Assembly (NCBI RefSeq): GCF_900101475.1
Contig: NZ_FMZV01000002.1
Location: forward strand, 62,001-126,000
Direction of reading: 5' to 3'
DNA length: 64,000 nucleotides
From: Ruegeria marina
Lineage (GTDB): Bacteria > Pseudomonadota > Alphaproteobacteria > Rhodobacterales > Rhodobacteraceae
Positions 36,382 to 45,272 of this stretch are shown here, piece after piece. The notes beneath the pieces are model-generated. The model searched no databases, was not told where the DNA came from, and saw nothing but the letters and a program-made list of their open reading frames with translations. A program made the position numbers and the translations under genes. How positions within the stretch are numbered: position 1 is the first letter of the stretch; each line of letters starts with the position of its first letter.

Positions 36382-36419
36382 TTTGCAAAGTTAATCTGAC
36401 AATACGTCAAACCTGCAAA
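36382..36419. promoter_or_regulatory. Predicted PccR autoregulatory boxes before pccR
   Basis: A perfect TTTGCAAA (36382-36389) and a second partial copy CCTGCAAA (36412-36419) lie directly upstream of the pccR ATG. They match the half-site reported for PccR. Their position over the translation start region suggests negative autoregulation. Confidence 0.55.
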
Positions 36420-36427
36420 GACACCCG

Positions 36428-37828
36428 ATGGCCACCCAGAAACTCTATGCCGGCGCCAAGCTGCGCGAGATCCGCAACCGCCTGTCACTGACGCAAAAGG
36501 ATTTCGCCGCCAAGCTGGGCGTGTCGCTGCCCTATCTGAACCAGATGGAGAACAACAACCGCCCGGTCTCGACCTCGGTCGTTCTGGCGCTGGCGCAGGA
36601 ATTCGGGCTGGATGTCACCGAACTCAGCACCGGCGACAGCGAAAGGCTGGTCAGCGACATGCGCGAGGCGCTGGCCGACCCGATCTTTGCCGACGCGATG
36701 CCGCCGCTGGCCGACCTGCGCCTGACCGCGTCCAACGCACCGGCACTGGCGCGCGCCTTCATCGAGTTGCACCGCACTTACCGGCAGACGCATGAGAGGC
36801 TGGCCTCGCTCGACGAGGCGCTGGGGCGCGAGGATGCCCGTATCCAGGCCAGCCCCTGGGAAGAGGTGCGCGATTTCTTCCACTATTGCGACAATTACAT
36901 CGACGCCGTGGATCACGCGGCAGAGCGGTTCGCAACACGCGCGCAGACCGAGGGCGGCACGAGGGCGGCGGCACTGGCAGCGTTGACCGAACGCGGCGTG
37001 ACGGTCGAAATCGCCGATGTCGAAGCCTTGCGCCAGTATGATGCCGCCGGTCGCAAGCTGCAACTGTCGTCCCGCTCGGCGCCTCAGACGCAGGTGTTCC
37101 AGCTGCTCCTGCAAGTGGCGCTGCTGGGCCAGAATTCGCTGCTGGAGGCGACGCTGGATTTTGCCCGGTTCCACAGCGAAGAGGCGCGCGCCATCGCCAA
37201 GATCGGGCTTGCCAACTATTTTGCAGGGGCGGCGCTGATGCCCTACGGCGCTTTCCTGGAGGCGGCCCAGAAAACCCGGCACGACCTCGAACTTCTCAGC
37301 ACAAGGTTCGGCGCCTCGATCGAACAGGTGGCGCACCGGCTGTCCACGATGCAGCGGCCCGGGGCCAAGGGCATCCCCTTCTTCTTCGTCCGGGTCGACC
37401 AGGCGGGCACGATCACAAAACGCCACTCGGCCACGCGGCTGCAATTCGCCCGCTTTGGCGGCGCCTGCCCGCTATGGAACGTGCACCGCGCCTTCGAAAC
37501 GCCCGGCCATTTCCTGCGCCAGCTGGCCGAGACGCCGGACGGGGTGCGTTATATTTCGCTGGCGCGCGATGTGTCCAAGCCGGGCGGCTCCTTCGGAGCG
37601 CCGGTGCGGCGCTACGCGATCGCGCTGGGCTGCGAGGTGCGGCATGCCGACCAGCTTGTCTATGCCGACACCCTTGATGTCAGCAATGCCAGCGCCTATG
37701 AGCCGATCGGCATCTCCTGCCGGATCTGCGAACGCAAGACCTGCCACCAGCGGTCGGTTCCCCCCCTGGAAAGACGGCTCAGCATCAATACCGACCGGCG
37801 CGGCACCCTGCCCTACGAGGTCAACTGA
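36428..37828 (+). CDS. pccR: Short-chain acyl-CoA transcriptional regulator PccR (ScfR family)
   Basis: A 466-residue regulator. Residues about 8-60 are an XRE helix-turn-helix (KLREIRNRLSLTQKDFAAKLGVSLPYLNQMENNNRPVS, in parts). A central region contains ANYFAGAALMPYGAFLEAA, the landmark of IrrE/ImmA-like domains, but the HExxH expected just before it is absent, so it is not a peptidase. The C-terminus has the cysteine cluster CRICERKTCHQR of the DUF2083 type. ScfR proteins sense acyl-CoA; PccR of R. sphaeroides controls pcc genes. Location beside pccB supports this. Confidence 0.88.
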   Translation: MATQKLYAGAKLREIRNRLSLTQKDFAAKLGVSLPYLNQMENNNRPVSTSVVLALAQEFGLDVTELSTGDSERLVSDMREALADPIFADAMPPLADLRLTASNAPALARAFIELHRTYRQTHERLASLDEALGREDARIQASPWEEVRDFFHYCDNYIDAVDHAAERFATRAQTEGGTRAAALAALTERGVTVEIADVEALRQYDAAGRKLQLSSRSAPQTQVFQLLLQVALLGQNSLLEATLDFARFHSEEARAIAKIGLANYFAGAALMPYGAFLEAAQKTRHDLELLSTRFGASIEQVAHRLSTMQRPGAKGIPFFFVRVDQAGTITKRHSATRLQFARFGGACPLWNVHRAFETPGHFLRQLAETPDGVRYISLARDVSKPGGSFGAPVRRYAIALGCEVRHADQLVYADTLDVSNASAYEPIGISCRICERKTCHQRSVPPLERRLSINTDRRGTLPYEVN

Positions 37829-37860
37829 ACCGAAAAGCCCGGCAAACGTGGCGCTCTTGA

Positions 37861-37910
37861 TCTTTTCGAAAATACTCCGGGAGAAACAGGCGACGGGGGC
37901 AACGCCCCCG
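37861..37910. repeat. Intergenic repeat, copy 2: GAAAATACTCC block plus G-rich hairpin
   Basis: TCTTTTCGAAAATACTCCGG (37861-37880) is followed by a 7-bp hairpin CGGGGGC-AAC-GCCCCCG (37894-37910). It shares its layout with 24312-24386. It lies between the convergent pccR and ydcH-like genes and may terminate one or both. Confidence 0.55.
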
Positions 37911-37923
37911 CCCCATTCACGGA

Positions 37924-38163
37924 TCAGGCTTTCGACAGGATCCCCCAGATCTCGTCCTTCAGCGCCGCGCGTTTCTTGCGCAGCGTGACCTCGGCCAGCT
38001 CCTCCATCGGCTCGACGTTGGTCTCGGCCCGGTGCACGGCCCGGTTCACCTCGTGATATTCGTCCGCCAGTCTGGAGAAATGCGCGTCCGACTGTTTGAG
38101 CTGGCTCATCAGGTCGATCTTTTCGGGAAATTCCTCGGCCAGTTCATGCGGGGTATGGGACAT
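37924..38163 (-). CDS. YdcH family protein (DUF465)
   Basis: A 79-residue, highly charged, mostly helical protein with the DUF465 pattern: LAEEFPEKIDLMSQLKQSDAHFSRLADEYHEVNRAVHRAE (in parts), then a second helix EELAEVTLRKKRAALKDEIW. The two helices likely pair as a coiled coil. Function of the family is unknown. AAGGAGC lies about seven bases before the ATG. Confidence 0.88.
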   Translation of the reverse strand: MSHTPHELAEEFPEKIDLMSQLKQSDAHFSRLADEYHEVNRAVHRAETNVEPMEELAEVTLRKKRAALKDEIWGILSKA

Positions 38164-38250
38164 CCGTTCGCTCCTTTTCTCAATGTCGACACCGAGGCTA
38201 GACGCCCGCTTGCGCGCCGGCTTTGACAGGGATCAAACCGCGCGCGATGC

Positions 38251-38278
38251 CCCAGATTTTTCGTCGAAAAATCTTGGG
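38251..38278 (-). terminator. Terminator after betA
   Basis: An imperfect hairpin just past the betA stop: arms CCCA-GATTTTTC and GAAAAATC-t-TGGG with one bulged base and a GTC loop. It resembles the TTCG-centred AT-rich hairpin at 10363. The minus-strand side contains the T-run in the stem. Confidence 0.6.
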
Positions 38279-38285
38279 CCCGGCA

Positions 38286-39944
38286 TCAGCGTTGCGCGGC
38301 TTCCCAGCGCGGGCTGATCCAGGGGCGGTCATTGGCGCGCGGCAGCGGATCGCGGCCCAGGATATGATCCGACATCTTCTCGCCCACCATGATCGAGGGC
38401 GCGTTCAGGTTGCCATTGGTGATCTGCGGAAAGATCGAGCTGTCGGCCACCCGCAGCCGCTCGACCCCGATCACCCGCCCCTGCCCGTCGACCACCGCGT
38501 TGCGGTCGTCGGCGCGGCCCATGCGGCAGGTGCCGCAGGGGTGATAGGCGCTTTCGGCATGTTCGGCGATGAAGGCGTTCAGTTCCTCATCGCTCTGTAC
38601 TGCCGCCCCCGGCTGGATCTCCTTGCCGGCATAGGGCTTGAATGCCTCCTGCCCGAAGATCTCGCGTGTCAGCCGGATGCAGGTGCGGAAATCGGCCCAG
38701 TCCTTTTCATGGCTCATGTAGTTGAAGCGGATCACCGGCGCGTCCTGGGCCTGCGCCGAGCGCAGGCTAACCGTCCCGCGCGAAGGTGAGCGCATCGGCC
38801 CGACATGGGCCTGGAAGCCGTGGCCCTCGGCCGCGGCCTTGCCGTCGTAGCGCACCGCGATGGGCAGGAAGTGGTACTGGATGTCCGGATAGGGCACGCC
38901 GGGCTGCGATCGGATGAAGGCGGCGCTTTCAAACTGGTTCGAGGCGCCCAGTCCGGTCCCGGTGAACAGCCATTGCGCGCCGATCGCCGCCTTTCCGACC
39001 AGGTTCCAGTATTTGTAGAGCGTCACCGGCTGGATCGCGGCCTGCTGGATGTAAAGCTCCAGATGGTCCTGCAGGTTTGCCCCGACGCCGGGGCGGTCGG
39101 CCAGGACCGGAACCCCGTGTTCGGCCAGATGCGCGGCCGGCCCGATTCCCGACAGCATCAGGAGCTTGGGCGAGTTGATTGAGGAGGCGGCAATGATCAC
39201 CTCACGCCGGGCCCGGACGGTTTCGGTCTTGCCGCCCCGGATGATCTCGACCCCGGTTGCGCGGCCCTCGTCCAGCACCACGCGGGCCGCCAGCCCGCGC
39301 ACCACCTCGCAGTTGTCCCGCTTGAGCGCCGGTTTCAGATAGGCATTGGCCGCCGACCAGCGCCGTCCTTTCCAGACGGTCTGTTCCATCGGGCCGAAGC
39401 CTTCCTGCTTTTCGCCGTTGTAGTCGCCGGTCAGTTCGTAGCCCGCCTGCCGCCCGGCCTCGACAAAGGCCCTGAACAGCGGATTGCAACGCGGTCCGCG
39501 GGTGACGTGCAGCGGCCCGTCGCTACCGCGCCAGGCCGGGTCGCCACCATGACCGCCGTCATGCCAGGTCTCCATCCGCTTGAAATAGGGCAGCACGTCG
39601 GCATAGGACCAGCCGTCGGCGCCCATCTCGGCCCAGGTATCGAAATCCATCGCGTGGCCGCGCACATAGACCATGCCGTTGATCGAGGACGAGCCCCCGA
39701 TCACCTTGCCGCGCGGGCAGACCAATCGGCGGTTGTTCAGGTTCGGTTCGGGCTCGGACAGGTAGCCCCAGTCGTAGCGCGACATGTTCATCGGATAGCT
39801 GAGCGCGGCGGGCATCTGGATGAACGGCCCCACGTCGGTGCCGCCATGCTCGATCACCAGCACCGACGCCCCTGCCTCGCTGAGCCTGTAGGCCATTGCG
39901 CAGCCCGCGCTGCCGGCCCCGACGATGACAAAATCCGCTTCCAT
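38286..39944 (-). CDS. betA: Choline dehydrogenase (GMC oxidoreductase)
   Basis: A 552-residue FAD flavoprotein, equal to BetA length. The dinucleotide-binding start is [18 protein letters not shown] with the FAD-ribose Glu in [11 protein letters not shown] signature 1 is [19 protein letters not shown], signature 2 [30 protein letters not shown] (in parts), and the catalytic His pair is in [13 protein letters not shown] and near the C-terminus ([14 protein letters not shown]). It oxidises choline to betaine aldehyde at the inner membrane. It is divergent from a BetI-like regulator. AGGAGA precedes the ATG. Other GMC alcohol oxidations are possible. Confidence 0.9.
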   Translation of the reverse strand: MEADFVIVGAGSAGCAMAYRLSEAGASVLVIEHGGTDVGPFIQMPAALSYPMNMSRYDWGYLSEPEPNLNNRRLVCPRGKVIGGSSSINGMVYVRGHAMDFDTWAEMGADGWSYADVLPYFKRMETWHDGGHGGDPAWRGSDGPLHVTRGPRCNPLFRAFVEAGRQAGYELTGDYNGEKQEGFGPMEQTVWKGRRWSAANAYLKPALKRDNCEVVRGLAARVVLDEGRATGVEIIRGGKTETVRARREVIIAASSINSPKLLMLSGIGPAAHLAEHGVPVLADRPGVGANLQDHLELYIQQAAIQPVTLYKYWNLVGKAAIGAQWLFTGTGLGASNQFESAAFIRSQPGVPYPDIQYHFLPIAVRYDGKAAAEGHGFQAHVGPMRSPSRGTVSLRSAQAQDAPVIRFNYMSHEKDWADFRTCIRLTREIFGQEAFKPYAGKEIQPGAAVQSDEELNAFIAEHAESAYHPCGTCRMGRADDRNAVVDGQGRVIGVERLRVADSSIFPQITNGNLNAPSIMVGEKMSDHILGRDPLPRANDRPWISPRWEAAQR

Positions 39945-40020
39945 TCGCCTGTCTCCTGCTGCGCACCGTGCTGTATCCGAACCGGGCCCGACACCACGGA
40001 ACCGGAGATCTAACACAGCA

Positions 40021-40078
40021 TTGCAAATGGACAAACAATTTCTTGTATGATCATACAAGTTTTTTCCAGACCTTTCAA
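40021..40078. promoter_or_regulatory. Divergent promoter pair overlapping an 18-bp perfect palindrome (betA / BetI-like)
   Basis: CTTGTATGATCATACAAG (40042-40059) is a perfect palindrome. Because of its symmetry it offers TATGAT as a -10 on both strands. For betA, TTGAAA (40078-40073 on minus) stands 17 bases upstream of the minus TATGAT. For the plus gene, TTGCAA (40021-40026) is 19 bases from TATGAT. A repressor bound here would block both promoters; the divergent TetR gene is the obvious candidate. Confidence 0.7.
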
Positions 40079-40113
40079 CTTGAACCCCGTAAAGCATTGC
40101 CCAATATGGCGCC

Positions 40114-40698
40114 ATGGAACGAAAACGCATTCGCGACATCCGCAATGACGAACTGGTCGAGGCCGCGATCCGATCGATTCACGGGTGTGGATTCGGCCGC
40201 GTCACCATGGCCGAGATCGCGCGCGAAGCCGGCGCATCGGCAGCGTCGATCAACTATTACTTCGGCAGCAAGGACCGGCTGATGGAAGAAACGATGCGGC
40301 GTCTGCTGTCGGTGCTGCGGACGGCCACGCTGGCGCGGCTGGTGGACACGCGGACACCGCGCGAGCGACTCGTCGCCATTGTCGAGGCGAATTTCGACGA
40401 CACGCTGTTCACGCCGGCGCAATGTTCGGTCTGGATCCAGTTCTGGGCCAATGCGCCTTATGCGCCATCGCTGGCGCGGCTGCACCGGATCAACCGGGCC
40501 AGGGTGGCAAGCAATATCCGTCGAGAATTGCGGCAACTGGTGCCGGAACCGGCGCGCGAGCGGCTGCAAATGACGATCCAGGCCTATATGGATGGGGTCT
40601 GGACCGAGGCCGCGCAGGGGGGGGCCGTGCCCGATGCGGCATCTGCGCGCGCGGATGCGCGGGCCTTGACGGAACTGCTGCTGGACCAGGGGCGCTAA
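40114..40698 (+). CDS. BetI-like TetR family repressor (first paralogue)
   Basis: A 194-residue TetR protein. The N-terminal HTH is [33 protein letters not shown] (in parts). The ligand domain carries BetI-like features: [34 protein letters not shown] (in parts) and [17 protein letters not shown]. It is divergent from betA with a shared palindrome, so it probably represses betA and itself, with choline as a likely inducer. No good ribosome-binding site is visible, and the start relies on homology. The other BetI-like gene is at 44564. Confidence 0.85.
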   Translation: MERKRIRDIRNDELVEAAIRSIHGCGFGRVTMAEIAREAGASAASINYYFGSKDRLMEETMRRLLSVLRTATLARLVDTRTPRERLVAIVEANFDDTLFTPAQCSVWIQFWANAPYAPSLARLHRINRARVASNIRRELRQLVPEPARERLQMTIQAYMDGVWTEAAQGGAVPDAASARADARALTELLLDQGR

Positions 40699-40799
40699 AA
40701 ACGAAAACAGGGCGCGATTGCCTTTTCATTTCGCACCGAACCTTGACTATGCTGGGTGGACCTCCGGCAAGTACGGAGAGGTCAGAGAGGGACCATGCC

Positions 40800-41606
40800 A
40801 TGCATCGCGACGAATTGACGAAGCGTTTCCGGGATCTGCATGTTTCGGGTACTCCGTTGGTAATGCCGAATCCCTGGGACATCGGGTCGGCCAAGGTGAT
40901 GGCGCGGCTGGGCGCAAAGGCGCTGGCGACGACCTCGTCCGGGCATGGTTTCACGCTGGGTCTGACCGACGGAGGCCGGATTCCCCGCGAGGTCGCCCTG
41001 CACCACGCTGCCGAGATTTGCGCCGCTGTCGATGTGCCGGTCAACGGCGATTTCGAAAACGGGTTTGGCGACAGTCCCGAAACCGTGGCCGAGACCGTCA
41101 GGCTGGCGGCCGAAGCAGGCCTGTCCGGGGTTTCGATCGAGGACAGCGCCGTCCCGTCGAAAGGCTCTTATCCGTTCGACCTGGCTCTTGCCCGGATCGA
41201 GGCGGCGGTCGCGGCCGCCCACGCGGCGGGCATCGTGCTGACCGCCCGGGCGGATGGCTGGCTGATGCGCAACTATGATCAGGCCGAGGCGTTGCGCCGA
41301 TGCCGGGCCTTTGCCGAGGCGGGTGCCGACGTGATCTATGCGCCGCTTGTCGATGCCGAGATCACCCGCGCGCTGGTCGCCACCGGGACGCCGGTCAACC
41401 TGCTGGCCGCGGGCGATATGCGGGATCTGACGGCCCAGCAGATGGGCGCGCTGGGGGTTGCCCGAATCTCCATCGGTGGCGGGTTGGCCCGGGTGACGCA
41501 ACAGGTCATTCTGGACGCCACCCGCGCAATGCTGGAGCAGGGCGATTTCACCGTGCTGAAAGGCGCGGCCAACGTGGCCGAAATCGAGGCTTTGCTGAAC
41601 GGGTAA
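40800..41606 (+). CDS. Isocitrate lyase / PEP mutase family protein
   Basis: A 268-residue (beta/alpha)8 enzyme. Family marks are MPNPWDIGSAKVMARLGAKALATTSSGHG (in parts), the Mg-binding VNGDFENGFGD, and SIEDSAVPSKGSYPFDL. There is no KKCGH catalytic motif, so it is not isocitrate lyase itself. It belongs to the broad group with oxaloacetate decarboxylases, 2-methylisocitrate lyases and phosphonomutase-like lyases; substrate undetermined. GAGAGGG is upstream of the ATG. It follows the BetI-like gene by 101 bases. Confidence 0.82.
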   Translation: MHRDELTKRFRDLHVSGTPLVMPNPWDIGSAKVMARLGAKALATTSSGHGFTLGLTDGGRIPREVALHHAAEICAAVDVPVNGDFENGFGDSPETVAETVRLAAEAGLSGVSIEDSAVPSKGSYPFDLALARIEAAVAAAHAAGIVLTARADGWLMRNYDQAEALRRCRAFAEAGADVIYAPLVDAEITRALVATGTPVNLLAAGDMRDLTAQQMGALGVARISIGGGLARVTQQVILDATRAMLEQGDFTVLKGAANVAEIEALLNG

Positions 41607-41627
41607 GACCGCCGGAGCGCCGGGCAT

Positions 41628-41987
41628 TCAGCGGATACGATAGACCTTTGACACGATGCGCCAACTGCCCTCGTGCAACAGCAGCGTGAGATAATCGTCA
41701 AAGCGCATGCCGGCCCAGTCGTTTTCGACATGGACCATCGCGATGTCCCCCTGAACCGAAACGGATCTGATCGCCCAGAACGGATCGGTTTCCGCATCGG
41801 CCGCCTCCTCGCACATGGCGATGAACGCGTCGCGGGAGTTCCAGAGCAACTCCCCTTCGTAATGACCAACCTCGCTGGCCTTGTCGAAGAAGATGCGCTC
41901 CAGCGCGGGCCGGTCGCCCCGGGTCATGGCCATCACGTAGGTTCGCACAAGCTCGGTCAGAGCAGCGATGTCTTGCCGGCGCGACAT
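41628..41987 (-). CDS. NTF2-like (SnoaL/lumazine-binding type) protein
   Basis: A 119-residue single-domain cone-fold protein. The pattern LTELVRTYVMAMTRGDRPALERIFFDKASEVGHYEG (in parts), FWAIRSVSVQGDIAMVHVEND and LTLLLHEGSWRIVSKVYR matches the lumazine-binding-2 branch of NTF2-like proteins. Function unknown: many are small enzymes or ligand binders. It converges with the PEP-mutase-like gene and follows the dehydratase gene by 79 bases on the same strand. Confidence 0.8.
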   Translation of the reverse strand: MSRRQDIAALTELVRTYVMAMTRGDRPALERIFFDKASEVGHYEGELLWNSRDAFIAMCEEAADAETDPFWAIRSVSVQGDIAMVHVENDWAGMRFDDYLTLLLHEGSWRIVSKVYRIR

Positions 41988-42066
41988 GGTCGACCCCCGT
42001 TGCTGCGGTCTGGCCGATCATGCCGGAAATGGGCGCGAAGTGGAAGAAGATTGGCGCAGAGCAGCC

Positions 42067-43056
42067 CTAGCCCGCCAGATAGGCCGCGAAGGCGTCGAAG
42101 CTGACGTTGCCGCCGGTGGCGAAGAGGACGACGGTCCGGTCCCGGACAGGCACCGCCCCCGACAGCGCCGCCGCCAGCGCCACCGCGCCCGAGGGTTCGA
42201 GCACCAGTTTCAGCCGTTCGAAGGCAAAGCGCATCGCCGCGCGCACCTCGGTGTCGCCCACCGACACGCCCGCTACCCCCGCGGCGCGTGCGGCGGCAAA
42301 AGGCGCGGCGCCGGGCTGGGTCGCCTGAAGCGCGTCGCAGATCGTCGGCAGGCCGCTGGCGACGCGCTGGATCTCCCCGTCAGCCAGCGAGGCGCCCATG
42401 GCGTCGTAGCCGCGCGGCTCGACACCGAAGATGCGGACCGCGGGCGCGGCATGGTGGAAGGCGAGCGAAACACCCCCCAGCAGACCGCCACCGCCCACCG
42501 GGCAGACAACGATATCCGGGGCAGCATCCAGCCGCGACAGCTGGTCGAGCGCCTCGAGCCCCGCCCCGGCCTGACCGGCGACGATGTCCGGATCGTCGAA
42601 GGGATGCAGCAGCACAAGCCCCTGGGTTTCGGCAATATCGCGCGCCAGGGCGCTGGCTGCCTCTTCGCGCGGGCGTTCTCCGTGGTGGCTGAGCACGACG
42701 CGCGCGCCATAGCCTTCGGTGGCGATGCGCTTGGGTTCGGGCGCGTCGACCGGCATGACGATGGTCACCGGCACACCCTGCGCACGGCCCGCCGCCGCGA
42801 GCCCCTGGGCGAAGTTGCCCGAGGAATAGGCGACCACGCCGCGTTGCCGTTCTTCCGCCCCAAGCCGCGTCAACCGCCAGTAGGCACCGCGGATCTTGAA
42901 ACTGCCGGCCCATTGCAGGCTTTCGGCCTTGACGAAGACGCGCGCGGCACCGATCTCGCGGGCCAGCGCCTCGCTTTCCAGCAGCGGTGTGCGCTGGGTG
43001 GCCTGCGAGGTGACCGCATAGGCGGCGCGCAGGTCAGCGGCCGATGGCAGGGACAT
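42067..43056 (-). CDS. Serine/threonine dehydratase (PLP-dependent)
   Basis: A 329-residue fold-type II PLP enzyme. The Schiff-base Lys54 lies in GSFKIRGAYW, the substrate loop is SSGNFAQG and the PLP phosphate loop GGGGLLGG. A C-terminal ATGGN precedes the terminus. It lacks the ACT-like regulatory domain of biosynthetic IlvA, so it is a catabolic dehydratase giving a 2-oxoacid and ammonia from serine or threonine. It starts 3 bases after the betC stop, implying co-expression. This fits betaine carbon entering via glycine and serine, but that link is inference. Confidence 0.85.
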   Translation of the reverse strand: MSLPSAADLRAAYAVTSQATQRTPLLESEALAREIGAARVFVKAESLQWAGSFKIRGAYWRLTRLGAEERQRGVVAYSSGNFAQGLAAAGRAQGVPVTIVMPVDAPEPKRIATEGYGARVVLSHHGERPREEAASALARDIAETQGLVLLHPFDDPDIVAGQAGAGLEALDQLSRLDAAPDIVVCPVGGGGLLGGVSLAFHHAAPAVRIFGVEPRGYDAMGASLADGEIQRVASGLPTICDALQATQPGAAPFAAARAAGVAGVSVGDTEVRAAMRFAFERLKLVLEPSGAVALAAALSGAVPVRDRTVVLFATGGNVSFDAFAAYLAG

Positions 43057-43058
43057 GG

Positions 43059-44567
43059 TTATTCTCCCCTCGGGAAGCGCTGGCTTTCCTCCAGATTGTC
43101 AAGGTTCATGTGGTTGCGCATGTAGCGTTCCGACGCCTTTTGCAGCGGCTGGTAGTCCCAGGGGTAGTAGCCGCCCTGGCGCAGCGCCTCGTAGACCACC
43201 CAGCGGCGGGCCTGACTGGCGCGCACATCCGCATCGAACCGGTCGAGATCCCAGCGGGCCTGCGACTTGGCGCGCAGGCTCTGCACCGTGCCCTGATGGT
43301 CGGGGTGGTCGGCCAGATTGGTCAGTTCGTGCGGGTCGTCGTCTAGATCGAAGAGCTGGTCGGGATCAAGCGCACAACGGTTGTATTTCCACTTGCCGTA
43401 GCGCATCGAAACCAGCGGCGCATAGGAGGCCTCGGCGGCGTATTCCATCAGCACCGGCGCCGTGCGCTCGGTGCCGTTGGCCAGCGAAACAAGGCTGGTG
43501 CCATCGGTCCAGGGTGCGATTTCGGCCATGCTGACGCCAGCGAGTTCGCCCAGCGTCGGCGTTACGTCGATGGTCGAGACCGGCGTGTCGATGCGGCCCG
43601 CGGGCATTCCGGGCGCGGCCACCATCAGCGGCACCCGCGCCGAACCTTCGTAGAAGTTCATCTTGAACCACAGTCCGCGCTCGCCCAGCATGTCGCCGTG
43701 ATCCGAGACAAAGAGGATGATCGCCTCTTGCCGCGTGGTTTCCAGCACCTCGAGGATCTCGCCCACCTTGTCGTCGAGATAGGAGATATTGGCGAAATAG
43801 GCACGGCGCGACTTGCGGATGTCGTCCTTGGTGATGTCGAAATTGCGCCAGTCATTGGCGTCGAAGATGCGCTTGGCATGCGGGTCGTGATTGTCATAGC
43901 CCAGATCGCCCACCTCTGGCAGCAGGTGCTCGCACTCCTCGTACAGATCCCAGTATTTGCGCCGCGCCACATAAGGGTCGTGCGGATGAGTGAACGAGAC
44001 GGTGACACACCAGGGGCGGCCGTCCTTGCCGCGGGCCAGATCGTAAAGCTTGGCCTTGGCGTTGTAGGCAACCTCGTCGTCATATTCCATCTGGTTGGTG
44101 ATCTCGGCCACGCCCGCGCCGGTGACCGACCCCATGTTGTGATACCACCAGTCAATGCGCTCGCCCGGTTTGCGATAGTCGGGCGTCCAGCCGAAATCGG
44201 CCGGGTAGATATCGGTGGTCAACCGCTCCTCGAACCCGTGCAGCTGGTCGGGGCCGACAAAATGCATCTTGCCTGACAGGCAGGTGTAATAGCCCGCGCG
44301 ACGCAGGTGGTGAGCATAGGTCGGGATATCGCTGCGGAACTCGGCCGCGTTGTCATAGACCCCGGTGCGCGACGGCAGCTGCCCCGACATGAAGCTGGCC
44401 CGCCCCGGCGCGCAGAGCGGCGAAGCGGTATAGGCATTTGCGAACCGGGTAGAGCGCGCCGCCAGCCGCTTGAGATTGGGCGCATGCAGCCAGTCGGCGG
44501 GACCATCGGGAAAGAGGGTTCCGTTCAGCTGATCCACCATCAGGATCAGGATATTGGATTGTGTCAT
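43059..44567 (-). CDS. betC: Choline-sulfatase
   Basis: A 502-residue cytoplasmic sulfatase without signal peptide, the length of BetC. The metal site opens NILILMVDQLNGTLFPDG; the catalytic Cys52, to be formylglycine, is in SPLCAPGRASFMSG. LSGKMHFVGPDQLHGFEERLTTDIYPADFGWTPDY (in parts) is characteristic of choline-sulfatase. SDHGDMLGERGLWFKMNFYEGSARVPL (in parts) carries further ligands. It splits choline-O-sulfate into choline and sulfate. It overlaps the BetI stop by four bases (ATGA). Confidence 0.93.
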   Translation of the reverse strand: MTQSNILILMVDQLNGTLFPDGPADWLHAPNLKRLAARSTRFANAYTASPLCAPGRASFMSGQLPSRTGVYDNAAEFRSDIPTYAHHLRRAGYYTCLSGKMHFVGPDQLHGFEERLTTDIYPADFGWTPDYRKPGERIDWWYHNMGSVTGAGVAEITNQMEYDDEVAYNAKAKLYDLARGKDGRPWCVTVSFTHPHDPYVARRKYWDLYEECEHLLPEVGDLGYDNHDPHAKRIFDANDWRNFDITKDDIRKSRRAYFANISYLDDKVGEILEVLETTRQEAIILFVSDHGDMLGERGLWFKMNFYEGSARVPLMVAAPGMPAGRIDTPVSTIDVTPTLGELAGVSMAEIAPWTDGTSLVSLANGTERTAPVLMEYAAEASYAPLVSMRYGKWKYNRCALDPDQLFDLDDDPHELTNLADHPDHQGTVQSLRAKSQARWDLDRFDADVRASQARRWVVYEALRQGGYYPWDYQPLQKASERYMRNHMNLDNLEESQRFPRGE

Positions 44568-45136
44568 TTACCGGCCTCTATCAGGGTATCGAGAACGCGC
44601 AGCGCGTGGTTGCAGGCGATTTCGGGCGCTTCGGGAGCATCCAGCGCAGCATGAATATAAAGCCCGTCGATCAGCGCGCGCATGTCGCGGGCGACATCCA
44701 GAGGGTTGGCAACGACCGGGCGCAAGGCATGGACAAGATTCGAATAAAGCCGTGTCTGGTAGATGCGCCAGAGCCTCAGGGCGTCGGCATTGGTCTGCGC
44801 CAGCATGTAGAAGGTCATCCAGGCGGCGATCACGTCGGGGGTGAAACAGGAATGGGCAAAGCAGGCGCGCACGATGGCGTACGGGCGCCGGTCGGTCGGG
44901 CTGTTTTGCAGTTCGCTGCGGGCCTCATCGCCGAATTCGGTCAGGATATGGCGCATGGCGGCAAGGAAGATCTGATCCTTGCCACCGAAGTAGTGATGCG
45001 CCAGAGCGCTGGAGATCCCGGCCCGCTTGGCGATCTGGCTGACGGTCACATCGAGGCTTTTCTGGACGCCAAGCTCGGCAATCGTCGCCTTGACGATGGC
45101 GTCGCGCCGGATCGGCTCCATTCCAGTTTTCGGCAT
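44564..45136 (-). CDS. betI: Choline-responsive repressor BetI
   Basis: A 190-residue TetR regulator whose start MPKTGMEPIRRDAIVKATI closely follows that of known BetI proteins. The HTH is DVTVSQIAKRAGISSALAHHYFGGKDQIF (in parts). The ligand domain includes AWMTFYMLAQTNADALRLWRIYQTRLYSNLVHAL (in parts) and ALIDGLYIHAAL, matching BetI. It is the first gene of a betI-betC-dehydratase run, and overlapping dyads 53 bases upstream suggest autoregulation. Confidence 0.9.
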   Translation of the reverse strand: MPKTGMEPIRRDAIVKATIAELGVQKSLDVTVSQIAKRAGISSALAHHYFGGKDQIFLAAMRHILTEFGDEARSELQNSPTDRRPYAIVRACFAHSCFTPDVIAAWMTFYMLAQTNADALRLWRIYQTRLYSNLVHALRPVVANPLDVARDMRALIDGLYIHAALDAPEAPEIACNHALRVLDTLIEAGK

Positions 45137-45188
45137 GCACTCTCCCTTGCCCCACGACCGGCGCATGGGGAAAGGCTAGGTTTTTTAT

Positions 45189-45211
45189 ATTGATGCGTCA
45201 ATCAATGACGC
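45189..45211. promoter_or_regulatory. betI operator: Predicted BetI operator: overlapping dyads
   Basis: ATTGAT-GCGTCA-ATCAAT (45189-45206) and GCGTCA-ATCAA-TGACGC (45195-45211) are two perfect interleaved inverted repeats upstream of betI. ATTGAT/ATCAAT arms resemble the E. coli BetI site. A TATAAA read on the minus strand at 45191-45186 is adjacent. Confidence 0.6.
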
Positions 45212-45272
45212 TTCTCGTTCCGCGCCACCCGATCACACTGCGGGCGGCGCGGCCTTGTCCGGGTACTGCCCG

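Noticed and set aside
36428-37828. PccR as an active ImmA/IrrE-type protease
   Set aside because: The expected HExxH is absent before ANYFAGAALMPY, so only the fold remains.
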